DNA from: Calycina herbarum
Lineage: Eukaryota > Ascomycota > Leotiomycetes > Helotiales > Pezizellaceae
NCBI GenBank assembly: GCA_001414485.1
Contig: LLEY01000020.1
Location: 310,001-374,000 of the forward strand
DNA length: 64,000 bases
Reading direction: 5' to 3'
Below, in pieces: positions 33,675-45,520 of the stretch. A model generated the notes under the pieces. That model ran no database searches. It saw nothing but the letters and a program-made list of their open reading frames with translations, and was not told the DNA's origin. Position numbers and translations under genes: made by a program. Each line of letters begins with the position of its first letter. Positions within the stretch are counted from its first letter, which is position 1.

Positions 33675-34808
33675 ATTACCGTTGAAAACAAATTTATTGT
33701 CGATTTCAATCTCTGAATTCCTAAAAACAAAAGAATAAAATCTCACTCCAAAATGCCAGACCTGAGACGAGCAATCATATCGAATTAGCTCCTTCTTCAA
33801 TATTCAAGTTGGTCTAGCGCCAGGAATCTCTTTGTATATTGGCGATCGTAGTCAACGTTACCTCCGCCAAGTTGGTGAAACGCTACTTTTACTGGATATA
33901 GTCTAGTTGTCTTTCTTTACATTTTCAGCTAAAGAAAGTAGAAAGACTCTTTCCTACCCAAAGGACTAGGGTAACATTATGAGACTCAGCGACTCTTCTG
34001 TTCAGGAAATTATCAATAAGGATTCCAGGGCTTACTTTTATTTCTATAAATCCATGGAGAGAATCGCGAAGTTAAAAGTGCACCTAAGAGGAAAGGGAGA
34101 AGGAAACTTGAACTGAAAACTCGCCCATGAAGTTTGAAAGGAAAGAAATCCACTACAACAATATCTCACGCTAGAACCTGGTAAGATAAGAAGGTACAGA
34201 AATTCCACCGCACCCGACTGCCAAATTCCCCCTTACGATTTGAGGGCGCAAAAAGAATTAAAAAGGTGCGCCTTTGCTATAAAAATAAAAGCCCCCCCCC
34301 CACAAAAAAAAAAAAAAAAAAAAAAAAAAATAGCAAAAACCTAAGATCCAGCCAGCTGGAACTTGAGACTCTTTCAAGTCACAAGGGGAAAACTCTGCTA
34401 CGAAAAGTGGTTGTTGGTTTTATTACGCTCCAATTTTTTTATTTCCATTGTCAATATCAATCTGATGCGAGCTGTTGACCAGCTGTTTCTACCAAAGTCT
34501 GGTAGATCTAGATCCCAGGTTTGCGAGCACTCCTTGAGTTGACTCCTCTGGCCACGCCACCGTAGCGCCAGCAGGGCAAGAAACCTTTGATTGATGGTGA
34601 CCACTTGTAGTATTTGGGATCTTAGAGGGCATTTGGGATTGCGGTGGGGATTCACTTGTGGGTGAGCCGTGGTTAGATGGTAGGCTGGCTGAAGGGCATT
34701 CGCGGAAGGGTGTGGCCAATGAGGACGCGCCGACATCAACAATGATTTCCGGAGACTGGCACCAAAACCCACTTCAGAGTTAACCAAATGTATATTCGTG
34801 TTTGTCTT

Positions 34809-36920
34809 TTACCACATTATGTTCCTCAACCTCTTTTTTTCCTCCTCGCCTCCAAATATGAGGTTTATCGCTCCTCGCGCCAGCCTGCAAATTTCGCTTT
34901 TGTCGAGGTTGAAATGTTGCGTGATGAGGTTATATTCGTTGGATAGATTTGAGCCAAATACTCCAACATCATCGGTCTGTGGTAGGCGAGATGTATTAGC
35001 TGGGGATCTATCCAGAAGAGGGTAGTTTGAAAAGATAGTGACGTCAAGGAAGGGAATGATGAAAGACCACAAGCTTTCTGGGAACTGCGGGACCATAAAA
35101 CACAATCACACAAAGCATAGCACCAGAGATCCACAAACAATACTCGAACGAGAGAACTCACAGAAACAGCAATCCCCTCCCCCTCCCCCTTCCCCTGCTC
35201 CCACCACCATCCAAAATGATGATCCCCAAACCCCTCCGTCCCATGCTTCATCATCTTAGCCAAAACATTACAACTCAAACATAACTCTACCCCAATCCCA
35301 CCCTCAATTATCTCCTTCTTCAAATCATCCGGCACATGAATAACATGACCCAAACGATCCGGTTTCCAACTCAACAACGTCTGCAACTCCCCTTTAAGCA
35401 CAGGGTCTTCAGGTACCGGTATCTCCGCAAAATGAAGAGTGATTCCTAGGCCGGAGGCTTTTGCTTGTGTAAGGACGGGCGTGAAAATGGAGATATCGCC
35501 TTTCGAGGGGTCCCCACATAGATCCAAACCTACGACTCCTTGTCCTTTGTATTTCAAGGCGATATCAAGAGCTTCTTTTGCTTGTTCGGGGGTGTTTCTT
35601 CTATCGACCGATAGGATCAGGTTCGTTATCATGGAAGAGGATGTGTTGAAGTCTTTGAGAACTTCTAATATCGTCTCGATATACAGGTCTTTGCTGATAT
35701 TCGCTGATGGTATGGCACGAGGGGTGGTTCGAAGTTCGAGGTAGACTACCCCATCGGCTGCGAAGGACTGGAGGACGGAGCGGGTGGTGTAGCGGAGGGA
35801 GGAAATGTCTGTGACGAGGTTGTAGATGTATTTGGAGAAGAGGGGAAAGAATCTGGAGATGAGATGTTAGATTAGGTGTGAAAATGGGATGGGACTAGAA
35901 GAGGCAACTCTTGTGGTAAATATCCATAGGAGGCTTTAGCGAAAAGTACTCCGAGAAGATGATTCCTCAATAGCCTCTTGCAAGATAAGGAGGGGAGTAT
36001 GCGAGCAACTTCATGCTACTCTCCTTGGACGGCCATGGTAAAATGCACACCAAGTATTCAATATTCATCAATATTAGACACTGAAGGGGAGTCAAGGAAC
36101 GCTATGATAGAAGCACAGAATCGAACTCACTCTTCCAAATCATAATCATGCTTTCCAACTGGCATCTCAACCAATGGATCTTGCAATTCAGTCTCTCCAC
36201 GCGCCACTTTCTGAAGCCAGACTTCGTGGAGACATTCTCGACTGATACTACCGCTAAGGTGTGCATGCAGCTAGATATTTCCTCAGCTTGCCATCCATCC
36301 CAACATCAGAATAAAACAACAAGTTTGAGCAAAAAAATATATGCAGCAATTCAACCGTCGGCCACCCGATGCAGCAAACATTTCCCATCCCAAGTAGAGC
36401 TGGATATCACCAACAGGAGAAATCAAAAGAAGCGCTGTGCCACGGCTAAACAGAACTACATGTGCCCTTTCGTACCACCTTGCTTTTCCCACAAGTCAGA
36501 GAGATCAAGCAAGCGCTGCTTTATACAACATGCATAAGCAAAATGCCAAGTCCCAAGTCCCCAAAGGTTGCAGCAGCTCGTCTTCTTGTGCCGCCGTCTA
36601 ACACGATGGAGAGAAATAGAATGCTGACCAAACAATTATATATGCACGCCAACCGCAATCAAAAAAAGTACAAGCAGGCAAGCAAGCGCTACGAGGAAGA
36701 GGCAAACAAGGATGTGGTGTTCCCACAAACGAACCGGCCGATTATGATGTAGCCAGAATATCAACCTTCCTTAGGCGCATCTGACAACCAGAGTTCATGT
36801 CGTGTCTCCCTCGGGTCGGCAACCAGGATATAGGTGCATCCAACACTTCTCCGATGACTTTTGGCAAGGAAAATGCAGAATGACGCTCACCTCAATTTTA
36901 GGCAAAGCCCGGAAATCCAT
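34809..36920 (-). CDS. Adenosine/AMP deaminase-like protein (ADAL / N6-methyl-AMP deaminase type)
   Basis: Four exons on the minus strand: 36920-36891, 36270-36131, 35852-35162 and 34976-34809, giving 342 residues. The first metal site is ELHAHLSGSISRECLHEVW, formed across intron 1. LDLCGDPSKGD, TLHFAEIPVPED (catalytic Glu), RLGHVIHVP (His) and STDDVGVFGSNLSNEY (Asp pair) complete the zinc deaminase signature. The spacing and GSIS motif match the ADAL subgroup, which in plants and animals deaminates N6-methyl-AMP to IMP and so clears modified nucleotides, rather than classic adenosine deaminase. Intron 1 is about 620 nt and intron 2 about 278 nt, long for this genome, and internal exons cannot be excluded. 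An in-frame upstream ATG at 36953 would add 11 residues. The annotated pieces join in phase. Confidence 0.82.
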
Positions 36921-39900
36921 TTGAGGTGCCACTGTGGCCAACGGAGGCTCCATGGGGGGGTCGGGAAGCTGGTGGGGGTGACACGGAGAGTACAGAGATC
37001 GCTTGCGGAGTAGATGATCGTTGTGAGGGTGTCCTTGAATATAAAAGAGTCCTGAGACTTTGAATTTTCGAAACTTGATACTCGTATCTAGCCGTGGGTG
37101 GGATGGCTGAGTCAGGATGAGTGGGATGTCGAGGGGTTTCCAGTGCGATTTGGGGGCCTTTACCGCCGGCTTCTGCATCCTTTCTGCAACGTGAGCTTAA
37201 TTCCAGCATGTTGGCGACTGCAGCGGCCTAACTGTCCTTGAACGGCTTCCGAGTCTGAGAAGGGTATTACGCTTTCTGGCTTTCTGGCCGTTCCAGTGGA
37301 TTTGGCGGACTTGAGTTTGTGAAGGTTTGGTGGGGCCCCTTTTGGCCCTCACTCGCTCGTCTGGAGTCTTCTCGGATATGCAAGTAACGAAGGTGACGAG
37401 AGAAGTCATAAGGGTCGGTATATGACTTTCCGGAGACAAAGGTAGGTAGGTACCTTCGTACTGTACTGCCCGGTACGAAGCACGTATGGAGAGCGTAACG
37501 ACGGGTTGGCAGCCACAATCCGATCTCTCATCGTCCCTCGCTCCATCGGTCCTTTGGCCAATACAAATAATTGGATACCACGCCGTGCCACATCGTGAGA
37601 TGGTGCCGTTTTGTTGGTGGTGAGTTGGCTCTCGAGCTTTGCCTTCCTCCGCGATTCGACGCCAAAGCCGCACGGGGATTCCAACTGCCTTGGGTCGGCA
37701 TTCAAAATGAGGAGTCAAGACTCAAGACTCCCAGAGATCCGATTCCATCAAATTCCAACCCGTGAACAAAATACGACCAGCAACCAGGGCGGGTGATCAG
37801 CAGGGATCCAACCCTCAACCTCCTTACTGGGAGTTCTGCAAGTCGAGGGTAGGCGCGCTGAGACGAGGGGAGGGGTCGAAAGTTTGGAAGAGCAGCGCAA
37901 CAAGCCAACAGCTGGGGATCTTCCGTAGCCCCTACAGAAGATAGCCTGTTGGTGGCCTTTCTCACCACACCATCACCGAGACCCCAAGAATCTCAACGCC
38001 TCCTTCCGGAACAGCTTTCATCCACTCGCCACATTGTGCGACTGACACTCTCTCTTTGGTGGGATGGCTGCATCGCGTCGGATACGTCCGTACTTAGTTA
38101 CCCAGGAAAAGGGCGCTTTACGCTTCTGCAGCTGCACTTGACCAAAACGGCGGTGCTGTATGTGAAGAGAACCGAGGTGTACAGAGGGGAACATGCCTTG
38201 TAATGTGTGATTACCCGTACAGGAGATTTGCAAACCCGGAAATGATCTCGCAATTTCACACTACCATATCTGGCGTTGGCTGCTTGCAACTGCAGGAGAG
38301 ACAAATTGGAGAAATTACCAAAAACCGCCTCGCCGTACCTTGGGTCAGGGCACATTTGCAATTGGCAAGGAAAAGAGCGGGTTAATTTTCAATCAATTTT
38401 CAATCAATACTCCGCAATCACTCGGAAGCTGGCGAGTTGGCGATATCAATCAAGTAATGATCGGTATTGGTCCACCCTTATAAATCGTCTCTGACATGAG
38501 AAAGAGGGTTGGAAATGGAAATTCGGAGAAGACAGAGACGGTGATTTGAGGGTTGCCTGGAAGGAATCAGGGGAGCTGATATCGGAGGGGTGGAGCTGGA
38601 TACAATTGGGAGAGCAAGAGACGCCTTGCAGCTGTTAGGTTAGTGCTCGCGGAAGTGCGGTAGTAGTCGTACCGTACCATCAGATGCATCAGATGTGGCT
38701 TTTCTTCCGCTGAACCATCAACTTGGAACGAACTGTTTGTTCCTCGCCGACCTGGCCTGACCAGAATTCTAGACCAATCTGATTCAAGGGGGCTGTACTG
38801 TATATATGTAGCTTTGTACCTGACCACCTACCCGACCTGCCTGACCGACCTAAGAATTACCGGTACTTGAGGATTAGGGCTGAGGCTTTTTGTCCTTGCG
38901 GAGAAGTCGACCTCAACGCCACGGTGTAAAGAAGGCCTCTGATAGATGGCATGCCTATCGTAAAAGATGCCTCTCGTACGCCTCGTACATCTCTCGCCTC
39001 TCGCCTTACTCCTGCTTACAAGTGTCTTCCGCGTCTCCAACAGCATCTTTGCCGCGCCAACAGCTCAAAGCTAAAAGCTAAAAGCTTTCTCCCCACACGT
39101 ACAGTATCTGCGTGCAGTACCGCCGTCTAACCGCGCCCCATCACTCCCCATCACTCCCCAGAGAACCAACAATGCCATTCATCCTCTGCCGCAGAGCTGC
39201 AGTACTTTCTGACGTGAGTCGAGACGCTGGTGCTGGTGCTGGTGCTGGGCATTAAACTTCTTGTACGCATTTCCTTGGTGAGCGAATCAAGCACCAAGAC
39301 TTCCCCCATCGTTCCATGACCAGTAGGGACCAGTAGGGACCACCCAGTAGGAGGGACCATGTTCGTTTCCTCGGCCACAACTGCCCGCAAAGGGAAGGGA
39401 GCCCCCTCCACACCCCGGCTGCATTTGTGCATTTGCTTGCTCCGCTGCAAGACAGACGAAGACAACCTGGTGGGAGCAGCCAAAGCGGCACCCAGTAGAT
39501 AGAAGGACGAATTAAAAAAATGGTGTTGTCGTCGTCTAAGACATGAGCAATGAGCAATGAGCATCGAAGAAGACCTGAAGTGATCCACATGTTTTGTTAT
39601 TCTTCCACCACCTTGGGACAATCGCTTTCAATAACCTCCCCATCACTCACTCTGGCAACTTTACGCTAGAACCAATTATCGATTGCCGCTTTTGCTCGTG
39701 GGCAAGAACGACTCTCCAACTCCAAGTCCAAGAGTCGGCTAACGCACTGAACTAGGCCCGGTTGGGTTTGGTGCCGTAGTGGAGAGTGGAGAGTGGATAG
39801 CGAGGCAATAACAGCAAGTGCCCACCGCCAGGCCCATGCCCACCACAGCACCGCCCACAGTTGAGCCAGCCAGTGCACTCTCGCTCACTGCTGCTGCTGC

Positions 39901-40338
39901 AGCAAGTGCCTCCCAACCTAACTGAGCTAACTCCAACTAACTCGACCACCGCCCAATCTCTGAGCTTCGCGTCGCTTCCTCAACTTCCACCTCGTCCCCC
40001 AATTAACGCCAGCATCGAGATCGGAAATCCTCCTCATCGCTGCCAACCTCAAACCACCACCCCTCATCCCATAGCTCTCAAGAGCTTCATCCTCGTCGCT
40101 GTCTCGGTGATCGTTGACTGCTGGTCCTTCAACTCTGCCCATCCGCAGTTTCGAGAGTGCCCCCCCCCCCCCCCCCCCGGCAGCCAATCCTCCGTTTGGC
40201 GCAACCCCTTACCACCTACCTACCTAGCCTCATCCTCATCTCAAATTCCAACCTCCGCCGTCCATCTTCTCTCCCACCGACAACCACCCACGATACCACC
40301 CTCAACACCATCGAGTCGGTCCTCACCACCTGGCCATC
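36921..40338. other. Long divergent intergenic region, nothing coding supported
   Basis: 3.4 kb between ADAL and the G-beta gene. I see only small simple repeats: CAATTTTCAATCAATTTTCAAT near 38390, CATCACTCCC twice near 39140, and GGTGCT four times near 39230. There is also a run of 19 C at 40160-40178 in the G-beta leader. Several frames of 60-190 codons exist here, but they overlap each other on both strands and none shows a family motif. The last 400 bp are pyrimidine-rich, fitting a G-beta promoter and 5' UTR. Confidence 0.5.
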
Positions 40339-41621
40339 ATGTCGATGTCGGAAATCACCCCGGAGGCGATGCAGCAGCGCATCCAGCAGGCGCGGCGAGA
40401 AGCAGAGTCGTTAAAGGACAGAATCAAGCGCAAGAAGGATGATCTAGCTGACGGCACGCGTAAGTGACAAATCACCCTCGATCGTCTCAATTCAATTGCT
40501 TCCTCTCACGATGAAGACACACCTGCCGCCATGATGGGCTAATAATTTATCTGCAGTTGCGAATATTGCCAAGAGTCAACAAGAGGCCTTACCCCGAAAT
40601 CAAATGATGAGAACGAAGAAGACACTGAAGGGTCATCTCGCCAAAATCTACGCCATGCACTGGTCGACCGACAGAAGACATCTCGTATCAGCATCGCAGG
40701 ATGGAAAGCTGATTATCTGGGATGCATACACAACGAACAAAGTTCACGCCATTCCTCTCCGATCATCATGGGTCATGACATGTGCCTATGCCCCCAGTGG
40801 TAATTACGTGGCATGCGGTGGACTCGATAACATTTGTTCGATTTATAATTTAAACCAAGCGCGCGATGGACCACAAAAAGTTGCTCGAGAATTATCGGGT
40901 CACTCTGGATATCTATCCTGCTGTCGCTTCGTCAACGACCGCTCCATCCTCACATCCTCCGGCGACATGACTTGTATGAAATGGGATATTGAATCTGGAC
41001 AAAAAGTTACCGAATTTGCCGACCATCTTGGTGATGTTATGAGCATCAGCATAAACCCCACCAACCAGAATACATTCGTTTCCGGTGCTTGTGACGCATT
41101 CGCAAAATTATGGGATATCCGAGCAGGCAAGGCTGTTCAAACATTTGCCGGCCACGAGTCCGATATCAACGCCATCCACTTCTTCCCAGATGGGCACTCT
41201 TTTGTAACTGGTTCCGATGATGCTACATGCCGTCTCTTTGATATTCGAGCTGATCGGGAACTCAACCAATATGGAGTAAGTAAAATAGAGAGAGAAATAT
41301 GGCAAACTCTCTGACATGAGCTAACAAGTTTGCAGAACGAATCGATCCTTTGTGGTATTACCTCCGTAGCAACATCCGTCTCAGGCAGACTCCTCTTTGC
41401 TGGTTACGATGATTTCGAGTGCAAAGTCTGGGACGTTACGAGAGGAGAGAAGGTTGGATCCTTAGTAGGCCATGACAACCGTGTCAGCTGCTTGGGTGTC
41501 AGTAACGATGGCATGAGTTTGTGCACTGGATCTTGGGATTCATTGGTAAGTCGATATTCACCCCCAGCCGAAAATTATCCCCCTCTAACACTCACTCTAG
41601 CTCAAAATCTGGGCGATGTAA
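40339..41621 (+). CDS. Heterotrimeric G-protein beta subunit
   Basis: Four exons: 40339-40459, 40557-41275, 41336-41545 and 41601-41621, giving 356 residues, normal for fungal G-beta. An N-terminal coiled coil ([19 protein letters not shown]), which pairs with G-gamma, is followed by seven WD repeats. These start at [17 protein letters not shown] and include [31 protein letters not shown] and [17 protein letters not shown]. The seventh closes with the last exon, only seven codons long: LKIWAM and stop. That exon is essential to complete the propeller, and a prediction that reads through its intron loses it. G-beta-gamma signals to adenylate cyclase and MAP-kinase pathways controlling growth, mating and pathogenicity in fungi. 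Its folding chaperone, a phosducin-like protein, is encoded at 55450-56397. Confidence 0.97.
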
Positions 41622-43383
41622 TACCATCATCATTCATGTATATCAGCGAATTCGATCGGCGTTCTTTCCTCTTGTTGTGCAGAGCAGCTTTTAAGCTTGG
41701 AAAAGCTTCTCCGAGTCGACCCTCATCCACGGATGTCCTTTAATCATCTATACCAGATACGCCCTTTAATCTCTGCGACTTGGCGTAGACTGGACGACGT
41801 TACGAAAGACCCACTCGAAGCTTAGAAAGGCAGTTGTTCAATACTGGGCTGTTGATCTGATCTGAGGTGTGAGGATCTTGACAGCTGGTTGCGATATCTG
41901 ATTCTTTGCTCCATAATTCCTCTTTTCATTATTCTTGTTTGTATTGGGCGGGTCGATTGCATTGCCTCGCGTCCCATTTCTCGGTGTGCCTAGCGAGGGT
42001 TGCTGTGTTTGCGATGATATCCTACCGAGACATCTAGGCCCAGACACTTCTTCAGCCTATGCACAACTGTTTATTTTCCTCGCCTTTTTCCGACATAACA
42101 TTGCTTTTTTCTTCTTTCCTTGTTCATTGCACACAAAAAGCTCTTTGAAGCAGCTGTCTCGGTGGGGTGGTCTGTAGCGAGTCATGGTCCGCCTTTTTTT
42201 TCTCGTCGAAATGTTTGTGATAGTGGGTAAATGAGAGAGAGGACCAAGGTTACACGTTGCCGCGTTTGGGAGACAAATGGGTATGGGGGTGTGTGATGAA
42301 TGATACTTATTTTTGTGCGAGGGAGATGTGGTGTGGAGAGTGACGGGATTGTGGTAGTCAAATGAAGCTATTGTGGAAAGAGACATTTTCTGTGGTCAAG
42401 CTTTGTTACTTTTACTGACTGCCTTCCTTCGTCACTACTACCCAATTCTTGAGAAGAAGTTGGCGTCGGTTGGGGTTTTTTTCGCAAATGCTTGTACGAT
42501 AGGACTAAATGCAGCAAACTTCATAGATATTATACATTGTTTTAAAAGACAATGTCTTTTCATGGCGAGTCTCTTTGATACATGTAATTGGAGCGGACTT
42601 TGGTGGACTTTGGGGTCCAATTGTCGGGTTGGGATTTCTTGTAGGTTCTAGTATACTCGCTTAATGAAATTCAAGAATGACCCATAACAATACTTAATGC
42701 TACGCAATACTCTTTTGGTCCATGGTGTTGTAGTTTGATCGAGTCAACCTTCTGATGATTCTCGTAGTTTTTCCTTGGAAATGATTTATCGCTGGATGGA
42801 GTACCGAAACAGGGCCCAAGTGATCTTGTGAAATTTTAAAGAGCTAAGCATAGCTAATAGTACCAGTAAAGGGTGTTCAGTCTTTTAGCGTACGTCTGAA
42901 CAATATCCGCTGAAGGATATTGCTCTAGGTATCTAGGATAATCGAGTTATTAAATAAGAGGGTATCAACCAAGTTTATTGGACAGAGCTTTGATATTTCG
43001 GAAATTTATACAACTGATTTAGTTATTCCAGATAGTCTTACACAATCTCATTGCTTGGTTGTATGTTGTAGAATTGGAACGATCTCTTATTTCACTCGTG
43101 TGGTTCGTCAGTGTTGTTAAGGCTAAAACATAGGTCGCTTATTCACTTTCATCTCGATTCTACCACCGTCTCTGAGGGGTGAATTCACCTTTGGAGGACC
43201 AAGACCTTGCCCTAGCTAGCCAAAGTCGGCTAGCCTGTTTTGGTTTAGTCTGTGCCTCGCTATTGTCTCTTTAAGAAGCTTTCCAGCTCGCGACGTGGCT
43301 GAGTACAACACTTCCAAGAACGACGATCTCTGCCTTCCGACACCAACATCGAATCATCGTCTTTGCACTTTGCAAAAGTCAAG
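41622..43383. other. Intergenic region, nothing supported
   Basis: It holds the 3' UTR of G-beta and the promoter of the next gene. Frames at 41838-42651 lie on both strands over each other and show no domain. Confidence 0.45.
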
Positions 43384-45520
43384 ATGGATGAAGCAACTCT
43401 CCCCGTGACACGAGGTCGAGGAAGACCTCCCAAAAAAGCTACTGCTGCATCGCCAAAAACTGCGGCATCTTCACCACCACAGACTCGCGGCAAAGGAAAG
43501 AGGAAGAACACTGCGACTAATGACGACGGTGCGCAAGCAACACCACAACAGCAAGGCAGTGCTTCTCTTCCAATGGGTAATGGTAAGTTTGTGCCAACTA
43601 AGGCTTCTCAGATCTTCAACTTCATGCACTCTCGCTAACGTCTTCTGCGAAGCTTGGCCCGCTGGCATGACACCTCCTGCTTCGACGGTTCCGTCCATCT
43701 TCGCAGAGCCTCCCAGGTTACAAACTCCAAACCAAGGACAACCAGTCAAGGCTACTGCTGCTTCACGAAAACGAACCGCCGATCAAGCTCTCGACTCTCC
43801 TGCCACTGCCACCAAGTCTCGCAAGAAAGCAACCAAACCGGCGGTAAAACAAGCATCAAACAATGGACCCCGAGTATTGAATGGATTGACCATGCCCACT
43901 CCGGCAGTATCGCAACCACCAAAGGACGGTGGATTGCGAACTGTTGGAGGGCTGACTATGCCGAGTCTTCCAGAAGCTCCATCAGCAAGTCAAGCACTGG
44001 GCAACGGATTACGAAGTGTTGGAGGGTTGACTATGCCGGGTCTTTCAGAAGCTCAAGTATCAAGCCAAGCACCGAACAATGGATTGCGAACTGTTGGAGG
44101 ATTTACTGTGCCGAGTCTTCCAGAACCCTCTTTCGCCCAACCGGTCAAGAGAGCAGAAGCAACACATCGAGTACCAAATAATGGACAATTACGAACAGCG
44201 AATAGTATTGCCGCGCCATATTTGCCAACCCCTTCTCAACACCCAAATACATTTGGAGGAACACGAAATCAAGCCCGAGATCTAAGAGCTACTGTTGACG
44301 TCTCTCCATCACCTCTCGAGGATCCACCCGGAAGTTCAATTGATCATCACGCTTACCAATACTTCCCCAAGGATCAACACATCGAGTTATTTTCCAATAT
44401 TGAGCTCCTCTGCGCTGGATGTAGAACCCCCAAGGAAGGCAGCATTCCATTCTGGCTCTGCGGGGACTGCACACCAGACGGAATCTCCAAGAAATCAAGA
44501 GATACGGAATATCAAATCTTAAAGGAACGCTCGGCGAAATTCGATATCCTTAGCAACGACTATCAGACATTGAAAAATGCTTACATGGAATACCAATCAC
44601 GCGCCAAAGCGATCAACACCAATGAGCAGCAAAAGAACAAATTGTTGAATGGACGAATCCAAGAATTGGAGGACCAGAATATCAAGAGTATGTCTAGGGT
44701 GAGTAAAGCACAAGCGGTAGAGAAGGAAAATAAGGAGCTTCACCAGAGAGTACAGTCTCAACAGCGAATTGTTGCTCTCTATAACCAGAGGTATGGAGCC
44801 GATGCGGGTGTGAATTTCACCACCACGGGCGAGGAGCCGGCTTTGACCCAAACAGCCAATGTTGGTCTTATGCCGCTACCCGGTCAAGTCCCTTCGCGTG
44901 GTCAAAGTCCAGGAAATCAGGTTGTTCGCCAGTTAAGTCCGAACGGTGTTGCTATGAATCGAGCCTTATCTCCAGGTCAAAATCCAAATGCGGTTGCCAT
45001 GAACCGAGCAGTCTCTCCTCATCCAAGTCAAGTAGTCTCTCCGCGTCCAAGTCACGCTGGAACCGCTATGGGCCATGGTCGGGCTTCTAGTCAAGGCACC
45101 ATACACTTTCCTTCAAATCAAGCAGCATCTCCACAACCAAATCCGAATGCGTTTGGTATGAATATTGGTCGGGCTCCTAGTCAAGCCAGCAATGGTGTTT
45201 CCATGAACCAGAGATTGTCTCCAGGTCGAGCTCCAAATGGATTCGCTATCAATCATAGTCAAAACGGAAACGTATTTGATGGTGTCACCGTTGGTCAGGG
45301 ACAAGGTCCGAATGGATTCGCCATGAACCAAAATCAGGGTTTTAGTCAAGATGGAAACGGGTTTGCTATGAATGATGGTGCGGTTGTTGGTCAGGGACAA
45401 GATCTGGATATTTTCGACGCCAACCAGGGTGGAAGTTCGAGTCAAGGATCTGCTTGCGATTCTTTTCATTTGCAAGGTGGGAATGTAGGTGGCTTTCGAT
45501 ATCCGAGTCCTCATCCTTAG
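43384..45520 (+). CDS. Repeat-rich protein with AT-hook, CxxC pair and coiled coil
   Basis: Two exons, 43384-43582 and 43653-45520, give 688 residues. The N-terminus has an AT-hook-like RGRGRPPKKA and other basic stretches (RKRTADQA, KSRKKATK), suggesting nuclear DNA contact. Residues about 140-260 hold five imperfect repeats of roughly 25 residues, consensus NGLRTVGGLTMPSLPE. Near residues 330-350 a C-x2-C-x13-C-x2-C motif (CAGCRTPK...WLCGDC) could bind zinc. A coiled-coil stretch follows (about 360-450, with RIQELEDQNIKSMSRVSKAQ). The C-terminal 230 residues carry many NGxAMNQ and SPGQ-type repeats. I do not recognise the family. The join gives GNAWPAGMTPP in phase with a GTAAGT donor and a CTAAC branch. 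The start at 43384 (AAGATGG) is preferred over 43363. Confidence 0.75.
43860..44240 (+). repeat. In-frame coding repeat, five degenerate units of about 75 bp
   Basis: Successive copies of GGATTGCGAACTGTTGGAGG-like DNA occur at about 43930, 44005 and 44085. A more divergent one precedes and one follows. They encode the NGLRTVGGLTMP repeats. Copies match at DNA as well as protein level, indicating recent expansion by duplication. Confidence 0.65.

Larger units (their letters stand above)
31809..34808. other. Repeat-rich, AT-rich intergenic region
   Basis: This 3-kb gap between TRM112 and the ADAL gene has no credible gene. It contains a TA-rich block (about 32320-32740), repeat cluster B (32755-32880) and the hAT-like element (33189-33674). 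It also has a C10 run (34292-34301) followed by a 27-base A run (34304-34330). The A run could be a retroposed tail or an assembly-sensitive homopolymer. Frames at 34266-34787 arise from low-complexity sequence. Confidence 0.6.

Noticed and set aside
36462..36752. 96-codon plus-strand frame inside ADAL intron 1
   Set aside because: Low-complexity Lys/Gln/Asn composition, no domain, and overlaps a strongly supported intron on the other strand.
39151..39621. 156-codon minus-strand frame before the G-beta gene
   Set aside because: Overlaps another unrelated long frame, is built partly from GGTGCT and GACCAGTAGG short repeats, and has no motif.
40157..40442. Proline-rich frames through the C19 run upstream of G-beta
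   Set aside because: They depend on the homopolymer and lie in the 5' leader; the real G-beta start at 40339 is in a different frame.
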